Positions 8,150 to 19,108 are shown, counted from the first letter of the stretch. The stretch: 64,000 nucleotides of DNA from Arthrobacter crystallopoietes (GCF_002849715.1 NZ_CP018863.1:2170001-2234000); one strand, 5' to 3'. Numbers and translations are program-made. Notes: generated from the letters alone by a model not told the origin.

Positions 8150-9358
8150 GTGAGTGCTCTGATGATCGGCCTGCTGGCCGGACTGGCCGGCATCGTGCTG
8201 GGTGCCTTTGGTGTGCTCGCCTTCAGGCTGAGCGAGAGCCAGCGGCGGGACCGCATCGAAGTTGCCGAGCCGACCATTCCTGATGGCTCGGCGGAAGTGC
8301 TGTCCGTCGTCGGACGTGCCTACGTGATTGTTGATGTGATCGACGGCGTAGTGCGTGCGAGCCCGGGCGCCTATGCCTTCGGCCTGGTCCGCGGCCACAC
8401 CGTGGTGCACAAGGAACTGCTGGAACTGACCGCGCGGGTCCGCCGCGACGGCGTCATCGAAGAACGCCAGCTGGAACTGCCCCGCGGCCCGCTGGGCCAG
8501 GGCACGATCATCGTGCAGGTGCGGGTAGCCCCCATCGGGGACGAATACATCCTGCTGCTGGCCGACGACCGCACCGAAATCACCCGAACCGAGGCCATGC
8601 GCACTGACTTCGTCGCCAACGTCTCGCACGAACTGAAAACCCCGGTCGGCGCCCTGTCGCTGCTGGCCGAGGCGATTGAAGAGGCCGCGGATGACGAGGT
8701 GGCAGTGCGTCGGTTCGCCAAGCGGATGGAGAAGGAATCCAAACGGCTCAGCGCGCTCGTGCAGGACATTATCGAACTGTCGCGGCTGCAAAGTGCCGAC
8801 GTGGTGCAGTCCGGTGAGGCTGTCGACCTCAACGCGGTGGTCGCCGAAGCCGTGGACCGCAACCGGCTGCCGGCCGAAAGCAAGGACATCAAGATTGTGG
8901 TGGGCGGCAAGGTGGACAACGAAGTCTACGGGGACGCCGACCTGCTCATGACCGCGCTGCGCAACCTCATCGACAACGCCATCCGCTATGCGCCGGAGGG
9001 CTCCACCGTGGGAGTCGGGATGCGAACCCGCGACGGCCTCGCCACCGTATCGGTTACCGACCAGGGACCCGGGATCAGCCAGGACGAGCAGGACCGGATC
9101 TTCGAGCGCTTTTACCGGATCGATGCCGCGCGGTCGCGGCAGACCGGCGGAACCGGGCTGGGCCTGAGCATCGTCAAACACGTCATTTCGCAGCATGGCG
9201 GCGAAATTTCGGTCTGGTCCCAGCCTGGGCAGGGATCGACCTTTACCGTCCGGCTGCCGGAGATGGAGCAGTCCGATTCCGAGGACGAGGCCGGTGTTGA
9301 ACCGGCCCAGGGAACACCAAAGGGCGCAGGCGCCCGTGAGCAAGGAGTTAGTGCTTGA
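8150..9358 (+). CDS. senX3: Sensor histidine kinase of the phosphate response (SenX3/PhoR type)
   Basis: A 402-aa membrane kinase with one N-terminal transmembrane segment (about 4-26), a PAS-like sensor region (about 45-140), HisKA with the phosphorylated His160 in SHELKTPVG, and a complete ATPase domain (N-box NLIDNAIRYAPEG, G1 DQGPGIS, F-box FERFYRID, G2 GGTGLGLSI). The single transmembrane segment and the regX3/phoU neighbours identify SenX3. GTG 8150 is preceded by TAAGCT (8138-8143) at 6 nt, fitting a leaderless start; an ATG four codons later is an alternative. It overlaps regX3 by 4 bp. Confidence 0.92.
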   Translation: MSALMIGLLAGLAGIVLGAFGVLAFRLSESQRRDRIEVAEPTIPDGSAEVLSVVGRAYVIVDVIDGVVRASPGAYAFGLVRGHTVVHKELLELTARVRRDGVIEERQLELPRGPLGQGTIIVQVRVAPIGDEYILLLADDRTEITRTEAMRTDFVANVSHELKTPVGALSLLAEAIEEAADDEVAVRRFAKRMEKESKRLSALVQDIIELSRLQSADVVQSGEAVDLNAVVAEAVDRNRLPAESKDIKIVVGGKVDNEVYGDADLLMTALRNLIDNAIRYAPEGSTVGVGMRTRDGLATVSVTDQGPGISQDEQDRIFERFYRIDAARSRQTGGTGLGLSIVKHVISQHGGEISVWSQPGQGSTFTVRLPEMEQSDSEDEAGVEPAQGTPKGAGAREQGVSA

Positions 9359-10035
9359 CCCGCATTCTGGTTGTCGAAGATGAAGAGTCGCTGAGCGATC
9401 CGCTGAGTTATCTCCTGGGCAAAGAGGGCTTTGAAGTACAGGTTGTCGACAACGGCTTGGACGCCGTGGTGGAGTTTGACCGGTCCGGTGCGGACCTGGT
9501 CCTGCTGGATCTGATGCTGCCGGGACAGTCCGGCACCGAGGTCTGCCGGCAGCTGCGCCAGCGGTCCAACGTACCCGTGATCATGCTGACCGCCAAGGAT
9601 GCGGAGATCGACAAGGTGGTCGGCCTGGAGCTGGGCGCCGACGACTACGTCACCAAGCCCTATTCCTCGCGCGAACTGGTAGCCCGGGTCCGCGCTGTCC
9701 TGCGCCGCCAGGGCGAGCCGGAAGAGCTGATTTCCAACACCGTCCAGTCCGGCCCGGTGCGGATGGATGTCGAGCGGCACGTGGTCAGTGTCAGCGGCGA
9801 GCAGGTCTCCCTGCCGCTGAAGGAGTTCGAGCTGCTGGAAATGCTGCTGCGCAACGCGGGCCGGGTGCTCACCCGCGGCCAGCTGATCGACCGGGTCTGG
9901 GGCTCCGACTATGTCGGCGATACCAAGACCCTGGACGTCCACGTGAAGCGGCTGCGCAGCAAGGTGGAGCCAGACCCGTCCGCCCCGCGTTACCTGGTCA
10001 CCGTCCGCGGCCTCGGCTACAAATTCGAGCCGTAG
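9355..10035 (+). CDS. regX3: Two-component response regulator RegX3 (OmpR/PhoB family)
   Basis: A 226-aa transcription factor with a receiver domain (acidic pocket VEDEE 7-11, phospho-acceptor Asp52 in LLDLMLPG, conserved TAKD and KPYSS) and a winged-helix DNA-binding domain (RGQLIDRVWGSDY, then KTLDVHVKRLRSKVE and VRGLGYKFEP). It is the partner of the kinase encoded directly upstream. The start is TTG 9355, overlapping the senX3 stop (TTGA), with AAGGAG 7 nt before it. Its terminator has been split by an IS element whose left end lies 35 bp after the stop. Confidence 0.94.
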   Translation: MTRILVVEDEESLSDPLSYLLGKEGFEVQVVDNGLDAVVEFDRSGADLVLLDLMLPGQSGTEVCRQLRQRSNVPVIMLTAKDAEIDKVVGLELGADDYVTKPYSSRELVARVRAVLRRQGEPEELISNTVQSGPVRMDVERHVVSVSGEQVSLPLKEFELLEMLLRNAGRVLTRGQLIDRVWGSDYVGDTKTLDVHVKRLRSKVEPDPSAPRYLVTVRGLGYKFEP

Positions 10036-10051
10036 ACCCAGTGGTATAGAC

Positions 10052-10070
10052 AGAAGGACCGCACTCCTTG
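10052..10070. terminator. Left half of a terminator hairpin split by the IS element
   Basis: Arm AGAAGGACCGCACTC (10052-10066) is the exact complement of GAGTGCGGTCCTTCT at 11512-11526 on the far side of the IS. With the IS and one copy of the target repeat removed, the two arms form a 15-bp stem with loop CTTGC between convergent regX3 and the lipoprotein gene. Confidence 0.85.
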
Positions 10071-10077
10071 TGAACTG

Positions 10078-10122
10078 CTCCCCGAAAGTTGGACTGAGAA
10101 ATCAGTTCTGACTTTCGGGGAG
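10078..10122 (+). promoter_or_regulatory. Hairpin at the left end of the IS that covers the orfA ribosome site
   Basis: CTCCCCGAAAGT (10078-10089) pairs with ACTTTCGGGGAG (10111-10122), and inside it ACTGA (10093-10097) pairs with TCAGT (10102-10106). The right arm contains GGGGAG, the only Shine-Dalgarno candidate for the orfA ATG at 10130. Only transcripts entering from outside the IS contain both arms. Confidence 0.7.
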
Positions 10123-10129
10123 TAGTTTT

Positions 10130-10618
10130 ATGCATGGAAGAAGTTCGTTGTCCGAGGAACAGCGCGAGGCGGCGGTAGCGTTGTTTGAAACGGGTTGGGG
10201 TGCTTGGGCGGTAGCGACCCGGCTCGGTGTAGGTAGAAGTGCCATCAAACGGTTGTATGGTCGATGGCGGATACGCGGAGGTTCGACGCTGGTGGCGAAG
10301 CCAACCCGTCCGGTGTACTCGTTTGAGTTCAAGCTTGATGCTGTGCAGCGATACCGCGGAGGTGAGCCCAAAGTCGCCCTTGCGAAGGAGCTTGGGCTCT
10401 CTTCTCCGCTGTTGATCGAGAAGTGGGCGCGTCAGTACCGGACCGAAGGCGAAGATGGGCTGCGCCCCAAGCCGAAGGGCCGCCCGAAGACGAATCCCGG
10501 GGCAGCAAGGAAACCTGAGTCGGAGCTGGCGCGGCTTCGCCGTGAGAACGAGCGCCTGCGGGCCGAGGTGGCGTTCCTGGGAAAAGTGCAGGCCTTGAGG
10601 GACGAGGAACGGCGCTAA
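10130..10618 (+). CDS. IS3-family transposase OrfA (DNA-binding subunit)
   Basis: A 162-aa protein with two helix-turn-helix units (about 8-45 and 62-100; SEEQREAAVALFETG and KLDAVQRYRGGEPKVALAKELG) and a C-terminal leucine-zipper-like coiled coil (SELARLRRENERLRAEV, then FLGKVQAL). It recognises the IS ends and helps OrfB. Within its last codons the heptamer GGGAAAA (10579-10585), in phase G-GGA-AAA, is a -1 slippage site, so part of translation should continue as the OrfAB transposase. ATG 10130 is used; its ribosome site lies in the hairpin arm just upstream. Confidence 0.92.
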   Translation: MHGRSSLSEEQREAAVALFETGWGAWAVATRLGVGRSAIKRLYGRWRIRGGSTLVAKPTRPVYSFEFKLDAVQRYRGGEPKVALAKELGLSSPLLIEKWARQYRTEGEDGLRPKPKGRPKTNPGAARKPESELARLRRENERLRAEVAFLGKVQALRDEERR

Positions 10619-10662
10619 AGGTTCGCGCCGTCATCGCTCTCAAGGCCGAACACCGCCTCGAC

Positions 10663-11469
10663 GTGCTTTTGGACGTTGCCGGGCTGGCCCGCTCCACGTT
10701 TTTCTACCACCAGGCGCGTTTCCAAACGCCTGACCGGCAGTCGGCACTCAAAGCCGAGATCACGAGCATTTTCACGGCAAATCATGCCCGGTACGGGCAC
10801 CGGCGCATCCACACAGAACTGCTCAAACAGGGCTGGAACGTCGCGAAGAAGACCGTTCTGAAGCTCATGCGTGTCCTTGGACTGGAATGCAAGGTTCGGC
10901 GGAAGAAGCGCTACAACTCCTACCAGGGCGACCAAGGCGTCGTGGCGTCCAATCTGCTGAACCGGGAGTTCGACGCAACGGCGCCGAACCAGAAGTGGGT
11001 AACCGACGTGACCGAGTTCAGCGTCAATGAGCGGAAACTCTACCTCTCACCGGTTATGGATCTGTTCGACCGTCAGATCATCTCCTACACGATCGGCGCA
11101 TCCCCAAACCTGGCCCTGACCAACGCTTCACTGCGTCAGGCCCTGACATGTCTGAATCCCGGCGAGCAGCCACTCGTGCACTCGGATCAAGGCTTTCAGT
11201 ACCAGCATCGTTCCTGGCGCGATCTCCTTGAGGGTGCCGGCGCGGTTCAGTCAATGTCCCGCAAGGGCAACTGCTACGACAACGCTGTGATGGAAAACTT
11301 CTTCGGACACCTCAAAGAAGAGCTCGTCCACCAAATCCGGTTCCTCAGCACCGACGCATTGGCAGCGGATCTGCACGAGTATATTCGCTGGTACAACAAC
11401 GACCGGATCTCGACAAAGCTCGAGGGCCTGAGCCCGGTGCAATACCGTGCCCAGGCCCTCGCGGCCTAG
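10663..11469 (+). CDS. IS3-family transposase OrfB (DDE integrase catalytic region)
   Basis: Catalytic half of the transposase. It has an HTH_21-like N-terminal region (STFFYHQ, then ARYGHRRIH), and the rve fold carries WVTDVTEF (first Asp), VHSDQG (second Asp) and DNAVMENFFGHLKEE (Glu), a complete DDE triad; YNNDRI follows near the C-terminus. The frame is -1 relative to orfA and stays open back past the slippage site at 10579-10585. The natural product is therefore probably an OrfAB fusion containing LKVRAVIALKAEHRLDVLL upstream of GTG 10663. The listed start is only the first conventional start codon in this frame. Confidence 0.9.
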   Translation: MLLDVAGLARSTFFYHQARFQTPDRQSALKAEITSIFTANHARYGHRRIHTELLKQGWNVAKKTVLKLMRVLGLECKVRRKKRYNSYQGDQGVVASNLLNREFDATAPNQKWVTDVTEFSVNERKLYLSPVMDLFDRQIISYTIGASPNLALTNASLRQALTCLNPGEQPLVHSDQGFQYQHRSWRDLLEGAGAVQSMSRKGNCYDNAVMENFFGHLKEELVHQIRFLSTDALAADLHEYIRWYNNDRISTKLEGLSPVQYRAQALAA

Positions 11470-11564
11470 TATCTATTTAGCCAGTCCAACTTTCGGGGAC
11501 CAGTTCATTGCGAGTGCGGTCCTTCTTATATGCCCAGTCCGGCCTGGCCGGCTCGGGGCAGCGG

Positions 11565-12119
11565 CTAGTGCGACGCCGTTTCGGTTGCTGCCTCGGTTGC
11601 TTCCGGGCTGGCGCTTTCGGCCGGAGTGCTGGTTTCGGCCGGGGTACCGCCGGGTACGAACTCGGTGTATTCGGCGAGGGTGCCGTCCAGGACCGGTACA
11701 CCGATAACCTGGGAGTCCGAGTTGACCTGAACGGTGACGTCAACGATGGAACCGGGAATGCCGCCCGGGTTGCTGAGGATCGTTTCGTTCTCGTCCTGCT
11801 CGAAGCGGATCTGCCCGTTGGCCGGAACGGTAACGCTTGCGTTGGTGCCGGCGACGGCCAGGCTCAGCTGGACGGGGGAGTCCGAGGTGTTTGCGGCCGT
11901 GCCCAGCACCCGGCCCGGCGACTCGGCATCGGTGGCGATGATCATCAGGTTGCGCAGGTCGATCGGGCCGATGTCGGCCACGACGCCGTCGCTGGCCGCG
12001 TAGGAGAACGTCGTCGCCTGTTCATTGATGGCGCTGCACCCTGCGGTCCCCAGCAGGGCTAGTGCGGCGGCGCCGGCTACAAGGGCACGCTGCACACGGT
12101 TCTTCGGCGCAATCTTCAC
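11565..12119 (-). CDS. Putative lipoprotein of unknown function
   Basis: A 184-aa exported protein: basic N-terminus, hydrophobic core and lipobox GTAGC (Cys at about 28), a beta-rich middle (LRNLMIIATD, VTVPANGQIRFEQ, SIVDVTVQVNSD) and a Pro/Ala/Thr/Glu-rich low-complexity tail. The middle resembles copper-chaperone-like or fasciclin-free actinobacterial lipoproteins, but I cannot name a family with confidence; homologues are sometimes mislabelled as DNA modification methylases. The start is GTG 12119 with GAGGAG about 9 nt upstream. It converges on regX3, and its former shared terminator is split by the IS element. Confidence 0.8.
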   Translation of the reverse strand: MKIAPKNRVQRALVAGAAALALLGTAGCSAINEQATTFSYAASDGVVADIGPIDLRNLMIIATDAESPGRVLGTAANTSDSPVQLSLAVAGTNASVTVPANGQIRFEQDENETILSNPGGIPGSIVDVTVQVNSDSQVIGVPVLDGTLAEYTEFVPGGTPAETSTPAESASPEATEAATETASH

Positions 12120-12365
12120 AGCAGGAACTCCTCAATCAAAAGGCTTTGTAGATGAGTGGGCGTTGCGCGGACAGAAAGCACAACACGGTCACTAGCCTAG
12201 CCGTAATTGCCCAAAAAACAGGACTCGGCACCCGTAAAGAACGCGTCAGGCCGACCCCGGGATGCATCAATCGTCGGATCCGTCAAGACCATAATGCCGG
12301 TCATTTTGGCTCTCCGAGGGCCTCTGACCAGCGCAAACTCGGGGAAGTAGGGCCTTTTTCCGTGG

Positions 12366-12371
12366 TAAACT
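12366..12371 (+). promoter_or_regulatory. Candidate -10 box of carD
   Basis: TAAACT lies 26 nt ahead of the carD ATG, with a purine-rich ribosome site (AAAGGGGAAA) in between. No convincing -35 box is seen. The rest of the 278-bp gap back to 12120 holds no gene that I can support. Confidence 0.4.
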
Positions 12372-12397
12372 TGTAGGCGGGAAAGGGGAAAGTCCAC

Positions 12398-12880
12398 ATG
12401 GTATTTGAGGTCGGCGAGACGGTAGTTTACCCTCACCACGGTGCAGCGAAGATCGAAGAGATCAAGATGCGCACCATCAAGGGCGAAGAGAAGATGTATC
12501 TCAAGCTCCGCGTGGCTCAGGGTGACCTGACCATTGAGGTTCCGGCAGAGAACGTAGACCTGGTTGGCGTTCGGGATGTAGTGGGCAAGGAAGGCCTGGA
12601 GCACGTGTTCGACGTTCTTCGTGCCGAGTTCACTGAAGAACCCACCAACTGGTCGCGTCGGTACAAGGCGAATCTGGAAAAACTGGCCTCCGGTGACGTT
12701 ATCAAGGTAGCGGAAGTAGTCCGTGACTTGTGGCGCCGGGAGCAGGACCGCGGTCTTTCGGCAGGCGAAAAGCGCATGCTGGCCAAGGCCCGCCAGATCC
12801 TGATTTCCGAACTGGCTCTTGCGGAAAAGACAGACGAAGACAAGGCAGCTGAAGTGCTCGACGAGGTCCTGGCCTCCTAA
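12398..12880 (+). CDS. carD: CarD family transcriptional regulator
   Basis: CarD binds the RNA polymerase beta subunit through an N-terminal Tudor-like domain and stabilises open promoter complexes, notably at rRNA promoters in mycobacteria. The 160-aa protein starts with the typical [14 protein letters not shown], then [18 protein letters not shown], and its C-terminal helical DNA-binding region contains [28 protein letters not shown] and [15 protein letters not shown] 12398 follows a good ribosome site. Its gene lies between the lipoprotein gene and ispD, next to ispD as in other Actinobacteria, but a strong terminator separates it from ispD. Confidence 0.96.
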   Translation: MVFEVGETVVYPHHGAAKIEEIKMRTIKGEEKMYLKLRVAQGDLTIEVPAENVDLVGVRDVVGKEGLEHVFDVLRAEFTEEPTNWSRRYKANLEKLASGDVIKVAEVVRDLWRREQDRGLSAGEKRMLAKARQILISELALAEKTDEDKAAEVLDEVLAS

Positions 12881-12910
12881 CCCGGCAGCCTGCAAGGCAC
12901 AATAAAACTT

Positions 12911-12946
12911 AAAGCGGCCGGTCCTGATGGACCGGCCGCTTTTTTG
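12911..12946 (+). terminator. Rho-independent terminator of carD
   Basis: A perfect 14-bp stem (AAAGCGGCCGGTCC with GGACCGGCCGCTTT), loop TGAT and a run of six T follow the carD stop by 30 nt. Confidence 0.95.
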
Positions 12947-12967
12947 ATGCCGGTATAGGCTTGGGCC

Positions 12968-13762
12968 GTGCCCAGAAGTTCCACGCCGCGGATCGGCGTC
13001 GTTGTTGTTGCAGCCGGCTCCGGCCAACGCCTTGGCTACGGGCTGCCCAAAGCCCAGGTGCCGCTGGCCGGACGCACCATTCTGGCGCACGCACTCGAGG
13101 GCATCCTGGCTTCAGGCATCGCGGAGCGGATCTGCGTGGCCGTGCCGCCGCGGGATTCCGTGCTGCGGGAAGTCTGCACCGGGGCCTCCGGACAGGTTCC
13201 CGTGACAGCGGTCGAGGGCGGCGCCAGCCGTGCCGCTTCCGTGAGCCGGGCACTGGCCGGGCTGGGTCCGGACCTGGATGGCATCCTGGTCCACGATGCC
13301 GCCCGCGCCCTTACGCCGCCGGAAGTTTTCGTCCGCGTGGTCGAGGCGCTGGCCGCCGGGGCGAAGGCCGTCATTCCCGCGGTCCCCGTAGCGGACACCA
13401 TCAAGACTGCCGTTCCCTCCGCAGCCGACCAGCAGGCCATCGCCGGTGAAAAGGTGGCCGGAACCCCGGACCGTTCCCTGCTGCGCGCAGTGCAGACCCC
13501 GCAGGGTTTCGACGCCGCCGCCCTGACCGCCGCGCACCGCAGTCTGGCGGCGATGGGTCCGCTGGAGGCCGAAGGGATCACGGACGATGCGATGCTGGTG
13601 GAAAGCCAAGGTACCGAAGTGTTCCTGGTGCCCGGATCGCCGGAGGCCCTGAAGATCACCACTCCGCTCGATCTGATGACCGCCGAAGCATTGGTGGCGG
13701 CCCGCGACCGGACCGGCCCGCCGGCCACCGCAAACCAGCCCGTCCCGACCCTGGAGGATTGA
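12968..13762 (+). CDS. ispD: 2-C-methyl-D-erythritol 4-phosphate cytidylyltransferase
   Basis: Third step of the MEP isoprenoid pathway: joins CTP and MEP to give CDP-ME. The nucleotide-binding loop VVVAAGSGQRLGYGLPKAQ lies at about 12-30, and VHDAARALTP (108-117) carries the metal-binding Asp; RAVQTPQGF, EGITDDA and KITTPLDL are further family motifs. At 264 aa it is of normal length. GTG 12968 has no ribosome site but follows TAGGCT (12956-12961) by 6 nt, which suggests a leaderless mRNA starting immediately behind the carD terminator. ispF follows after 3 bp. Confidence 0.94.
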   Translation: MPRSSTPRIGVVVVAAGSGQRLGYGLPKAQVPLAGRTILAHALEGILASGIAERICVAVPPRDSVLREVCTGASGQVPVTAVEGGASRAASVSRALAGLGPDLDGILVHDAARALTPPEVFVRVVEALAAGAKAVIPAVPVADTIKTAVPSAADQQAIAGEKVAGTPDRSLLRAVQTPQGFDAAALTAAHRSLAAMGPLEAEGITDDAMLVESQGTEVFLVPGSPEALKITTPLDLMTAEALVAARDRTGPPATANQPVPTLED

Positions 13763-13765
13763 TCC

Positions 13766-14272
13766 GTGGCCACGTTTCCCTACCCGCTTCCGCGCACCGG
13801 CATAGGCGTGGACGTCCACGCCTATGCACCCGAGGATGATCCCCAACCGCTGTGGCTGGGCGGCCTGCACTGGGAAGGCGAACGCGGCCTGGCCGGCCAT
13901 TCCGACGGCGACCCGGTGGCCCATGCGGCCGCGGACGCCCTGTTCTCGGCCGCGGGGGTGGGCGATCTCGGCACCCACTTCGGCACCGACCGGCCGGAAT
14001 ACGCTGGCGCGTCCGGGCTCACCCTGCTGGCCGAAGCCGCCCGGATTGTCCGCGACGCCGGGTTCGAGATCGGCAACGTCGCCGTGCAGTTGATCGGCAA
14101 CCGGCCCAAGTTCACCCCGCGGCGGGACGAGTCCGAGGCGGCCCTCACCCAGGCGGCGGGAGCGCCGGTGAGCGTCTCCGCCACGACCAGCGACCGGTTG
14201 GGTTTCACCGGCAGGGGTGAGGGGATCGCGGCGGTGGCGACCGCCGTCGTTGTTTCGGTTCGCCAGCCCTGA
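13766..14272 (+). CDS. ispF: 2-C-methyl-D-erythritol 2,4-cyclodiphosphate synthase
   Basis: Cyclises CDP-ME 2-phosphate to MEcPP with loss of CMP, later in the same pathway as IspD. Zinc ligands are Asp16 and His18 in GVDVHAY and His53 in [25 protein letters not shown] and the C-terminal [15 protein letters not shown], which binds the nucleotide, are also present. At 168 aa it is typical, and the enzyme is a trimer in known cases. The start is GTG 13766, with GGAGG inside the end of ispD as ribosome site. It forms an operon with ispD (3-bp gap), and cysS follows. Confidence 0.95.
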   Translation: MATFPYPLPRTGIGVDVHAYAPEDDPQPLWLGGLHWEGERGLAGHSDGDPVAHAAADALFSAAGVGDLGTHFGTDRPEYAGASGLTLLAEAARIVRDAGFEIGNVAVQLIGNRPKFTPRRDESEAALTQAAGAPVSVSATTSDRLGFTGRGEGIAAVATAVVVSVRQP

Positions 14273-14288
14273 CAGCTAATCTGGAGCG

Positions 14289-15749
14289 GTGAGCCTGAGA
14301 TTCTATGACACCGCCAGTGCAGAAGTCCGCGATTTCGTCCCGCTGCAGGCGGGCAAGGTAGGCCTCTACTACTGCGGTGCCACCGTGCAGGGGGATCCGC
14401 ACGTGGGCCACATCCGCTCGGGCATCGCATTTGACCAGCTGACCCGCTGGCTGCGCTACAGCGGCTACGAGGTCACGGTGGTCCGCAATGTTACGGACAT
14501 CGACGACAAGATCCTGGCCAAATCCGCCGCCTCCTACCTGCCGGAAGGGCTGGAGGACCCGCTGGCGGTCCCCAACGAACCGTGGTGGGCGCTGGCCTAC
14601 CGCTACGAGCAGGCCTTCGAGCGCGCCTACGACATCCTCGGCGTGCAGCGGCCCACCTACGAGCCGCGCGCCACCGGGCACATTCCGGAAATGCACCAGC
14701 TCATCGCACTGCTGATCGACCGCGGCCACGCCTACCCCGCGCTGGACGGCTCCGGCGACGTCTACTTCGACGTGCGCTCGTGGTCCGAGTACGGCTCCCT
14801 GACGCGGCAGAAGATCGAAGACATGCAGGCAGCGCCCGACGCCGGTCCCCGCGGCAAGAAGGATCCGCGCGACTTTGCGCTGTGGAAGGGTTACAAGGAG
14901 GGCGAGCCCGCCACCGCCAGCTGGCCCAGCCCGTGGGGCACCGGCCGCCCGGGCTGGCATCTGGAATGCTCGGCCATGGTCACCAAGTACCTGGGCCCGG
15001 AGTTCGACATCCACGGCGGGGGACTGGACCTGCGGTTCCCGCACCACGAAAACGAGATGGCGCAGTCCCGCGCCGCCGGCCACGGCTTCGCCAACTTCTG
15101 GATGCACAACGGCATGGTCACGTACGAGGGCGAAAAGATGTCCAAGTCCGTGGGCAACATCGTCACCCCGACCGAAATGCTGGAGCTGGCCCGGCCTGTG
15201 GTGGTCCGCTACTACCTGGGCCAGGCGCAGTACCGCTCCGCGCTGGACTACAACCCGGGCTCGCTCACGGAGGCCGCGGCCGCCGTCGAACGCATCGAAG
15301 GGTTCCTGCAGCGGGCGCTGAAGTTCCTCTATGGCGAAGACTTCGGCTTCGTGGACAGCGATGTCCCGGCGGCCTTCCGCGCCGCGATGGACGATGACCT
15401 GAACGTGCCGCAGGCGCTGGCCGTCATCCACGAGACCGTGCGCGCCGGCAACACCGCCCTGGACGGCAAGGACAGCGAGGGGATCGAGCGGGCGCTGCAC
15501 CAGGTGCTGGCGATGACGGACGTGCTCTTCATCAACCCGCTGGATCCGCACTGGAACACCGGCGGGACCGACATCGCCGCACGTCAGGCCCTGGATACTT
15601 TGGTCAAGGCGCAGCTTGAGGAACGCCGGGCCGCGCGCGAAGCGAAGGACTGGGCCAGGGCCGATGCCATCCGCGACACGCTGGCTGCGGCCGGCGTCGT
15701 GGTGGAGGATTCCGCGGACGGGCCCACGTGGACTGTGGCAGCCCGGTAA
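14289..15749 (+). CDS. cysS: Cysteinyl-tRNA synthetase
   Basis: Class I synthetase charging tRNA-Cys. The sequence has [15 protein letters not shown] with zinc ligand Cys29 and the HIGH signature as HVGH (38-41), [15 protein letters not shown] and [10 protein letters not shown] (further zinc ligands) and GEKMSKS (KMSKS at 283-287). The C-terminal DALR-like helical part and anticodon region follow, for 486 aa in all, the length typical of CysS rather than the shorter MshC of mycothiol synthesis. GTG 14289 lies 6 nt after TAATCT (14277-14282). The GGAG within that gap is very close to the start, so a leaderless message is likely, although read-through from ispF is possible. Confidence 0.96.
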   Translation: MSLRFYDTASAEVRDFVPLQAGKVGLYYCGATVQGDPHVGHIRSGIAFDQLTRWLRYSGYEVTVVRNVTDIDDKILAKSAASYLPEGLEDPLAVPNEPWWALAYRYEQAFERAYDILGVQRPTYEPRATGHIPEMHQLIALLIDRGHAYPALDGSGDVYFDVRSWSEYGSLTRQKIEDMQAAPDAGPRGKKDPRDFALWKGYKEGEPATASWPSPWGTGRPGWHLECSAMVTKYLGPEFDIHGGGLDLRFPHHENEMAQSRAAGHGFANFWMHNGMVTYEGEKMSKSVGNIVTPTEMLELARPVVVRYYLGQAQYRSALDYNPGSLTEAAAAVERIEGFLQRALKFLYGEDFGFVDSDVPAAFRAAMDDDLNVPQALAVIHETVRAGNTALDGKDSEGIERALHQVLAMTDVLFINPLDPHWNTGGTDIAARQALDTLVKAQLEERRAAREAKDWARADAIRDTLAAAGVVVEDSADGPTWTVAAR

Positions 15750-15847
15750 ACTCGTATGCATAGGCAAGACCTGGACGACGGGAATCGCTAGAAACTGATC
15801 CCGCGCCGACCGGTGCGGAGCATATTTGACTGACCGAAGGTAAAACC

Positions 15848-16830
15848 ATGGCCAACAAAGGACGCCCCGGAGCGGTGCGCAAGACCAAGAAGGGCCCCAC
15901 CACGGGGACCGGAGGGCACGGGCGCAAGTCCCTCGAAGGCAAGGGGCCGACCCCGAAGGCGGAGGACCGGCCGTACCACAAGGCCTACCGCGGCAAGGAA
16001 CTAGCCGAGCGTTCCGCCGCCAAGCGGCCCGCCGGCCGGGCCGGCGCCTCCCGCGGACGCAGCAAGACCGCCGAGGAGGTCGTCACCGGGCGCAACTCCG
16101 TGGTGGAGGCACTGCGCGCCGGCGTGCCGGCGAAGGCGCTGCACGTCGCGGTCCGGGTGGAGATGGATGACCGGGTCAAGGAATCCCTGAAGCTCGCCGC
16201 CGAACGCGGTATCCCGGTGATGGAGTCCCACAAGCCCGAACTGGACCGGATGACCGACGACGCCGTCCACCAGGGCCTGGTCCTGCAGATCCCGCCGTAC
16301 GACTACCAGGACGCGCTGGAACTGGCCGAGGAAACCATGGCCAAGTTCAAGAAGGGCTACATCCGCAACGCGCCGCTGTTCGTCGCGCTGGACGGCATCA
16401 CTGACCCGCGCAACCTCGGCGCCATCATCCGGTCGGCCTCGGCCTTCAGCGGCCACGGCGTCATTGTGCCCGAGCGCCGCTCGGTGGGCATGACGGCCTC
16501 CGCCTGGAAGACCAGTGCCGGTGCGGCCGTGCGCGTCCCGGTGGCCCGGGCCTCCAACCTGAACAACGCGCTCAAAGCCTTCAAGCAGTTGGGCATCTAC
16601 GTCGTGGGCCTCGACGGCAGCGGTGACGTTTCGCTGCCCGGGCTGGAACTGGCGACCGAACCGCTGTGCATCGTGGTCGGCTCCGAGGGCAAGGGCCTGT
16701 CCCGGCTCGTCCGCGAGAACTGCGACCAGATCGTCTCCATCCCGATCGACTCCGACATGGAATCGCTGAACGCGTCCATGGCCGTAGGCATCAGCCTGTA
16801 CGAAGTATCCCGGCAGCGCGCAGCGCAGTA

Positions 16831-16831
<1 letters not shown>
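15848..16831 (+). CDS. rlmB: 23S rRNA (guanosine-2'-O-)-methyltransferase, RlmB/TrmH (SpoU) family
   Basis: SPOUT-fold methyltransferase. The N-terminal extension of about 75 residues is very basic and glycine-rich (KGRPGAVRKTKKG). A substrate-binding domain starts at about 80 (GRNSVVEALRAG). SpoU motif 1 is DGITDPRNLGAIIRSA (about 182-197), motif 2 VGSEGKGLSRLVRENC (about 277-292) and motif 3 SIPIDSDMESLNASMA (about 297-312), all intact. RlmB modifies G2251 of 23S rRNA in E. coli; the exact target here is inferred. ATG 15848 has GAAGG 8 nt upstream. It follows cysS, a common pairing, and its stop overlaps the likely glgX start by 1 bp. Confidence 0.92.
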
Positions 16832-18999
<2,168 letters not shown>

Positions 19000-19000
19000 A

Positions 19001-19033
19001 GAACGACGGCGGTGTGCACCACCGCCGTCGTTC
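19001..19033. terminator. Hairpin after glgX
   Basis: A perfect 14-bp stem GAACGACGGCGGTG/CACCGCCGTCGTTC with loop TGCAC begins 2 nt after the glgX stop, between glgX and the convergent DUF3618 gene. There is no T-run, so termination may rely on stem strength. It shares its core ACGACGGCGG with the palindrome at 6284-6310. Confidence 0.75.
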
Positions 19034-19108
19034 CCCTCTACCCGTCTTGGTCAGGTCCCGCTCTGCTACAGTCGCGGACCAATCCGGAGCGGATACCCCT
19101 GAAGCGCC

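Larger units (their letters stand above)
10071..11507 (+). mobile_element. Complete IS3-family insertion sequence (1437 bp)
   Basis: The ends are 25-bp inverted repeats at 10071-10095 and 11483-11507 that match at 24 of 25 positions (both begin TGAACTG and end GTTGGACT). They are flanked by a 3-bp direct repeat TTG (10068-10070 and 11508-11510). Two overlapping reading frames, orfA and orfB in the -1 phase, and a complete DDE motif place it in the IS3 family, most like the IS150 group. Frames, ends and target duplication are all intact, so the copy is probably recent and may be active. Confidence 0.93.
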
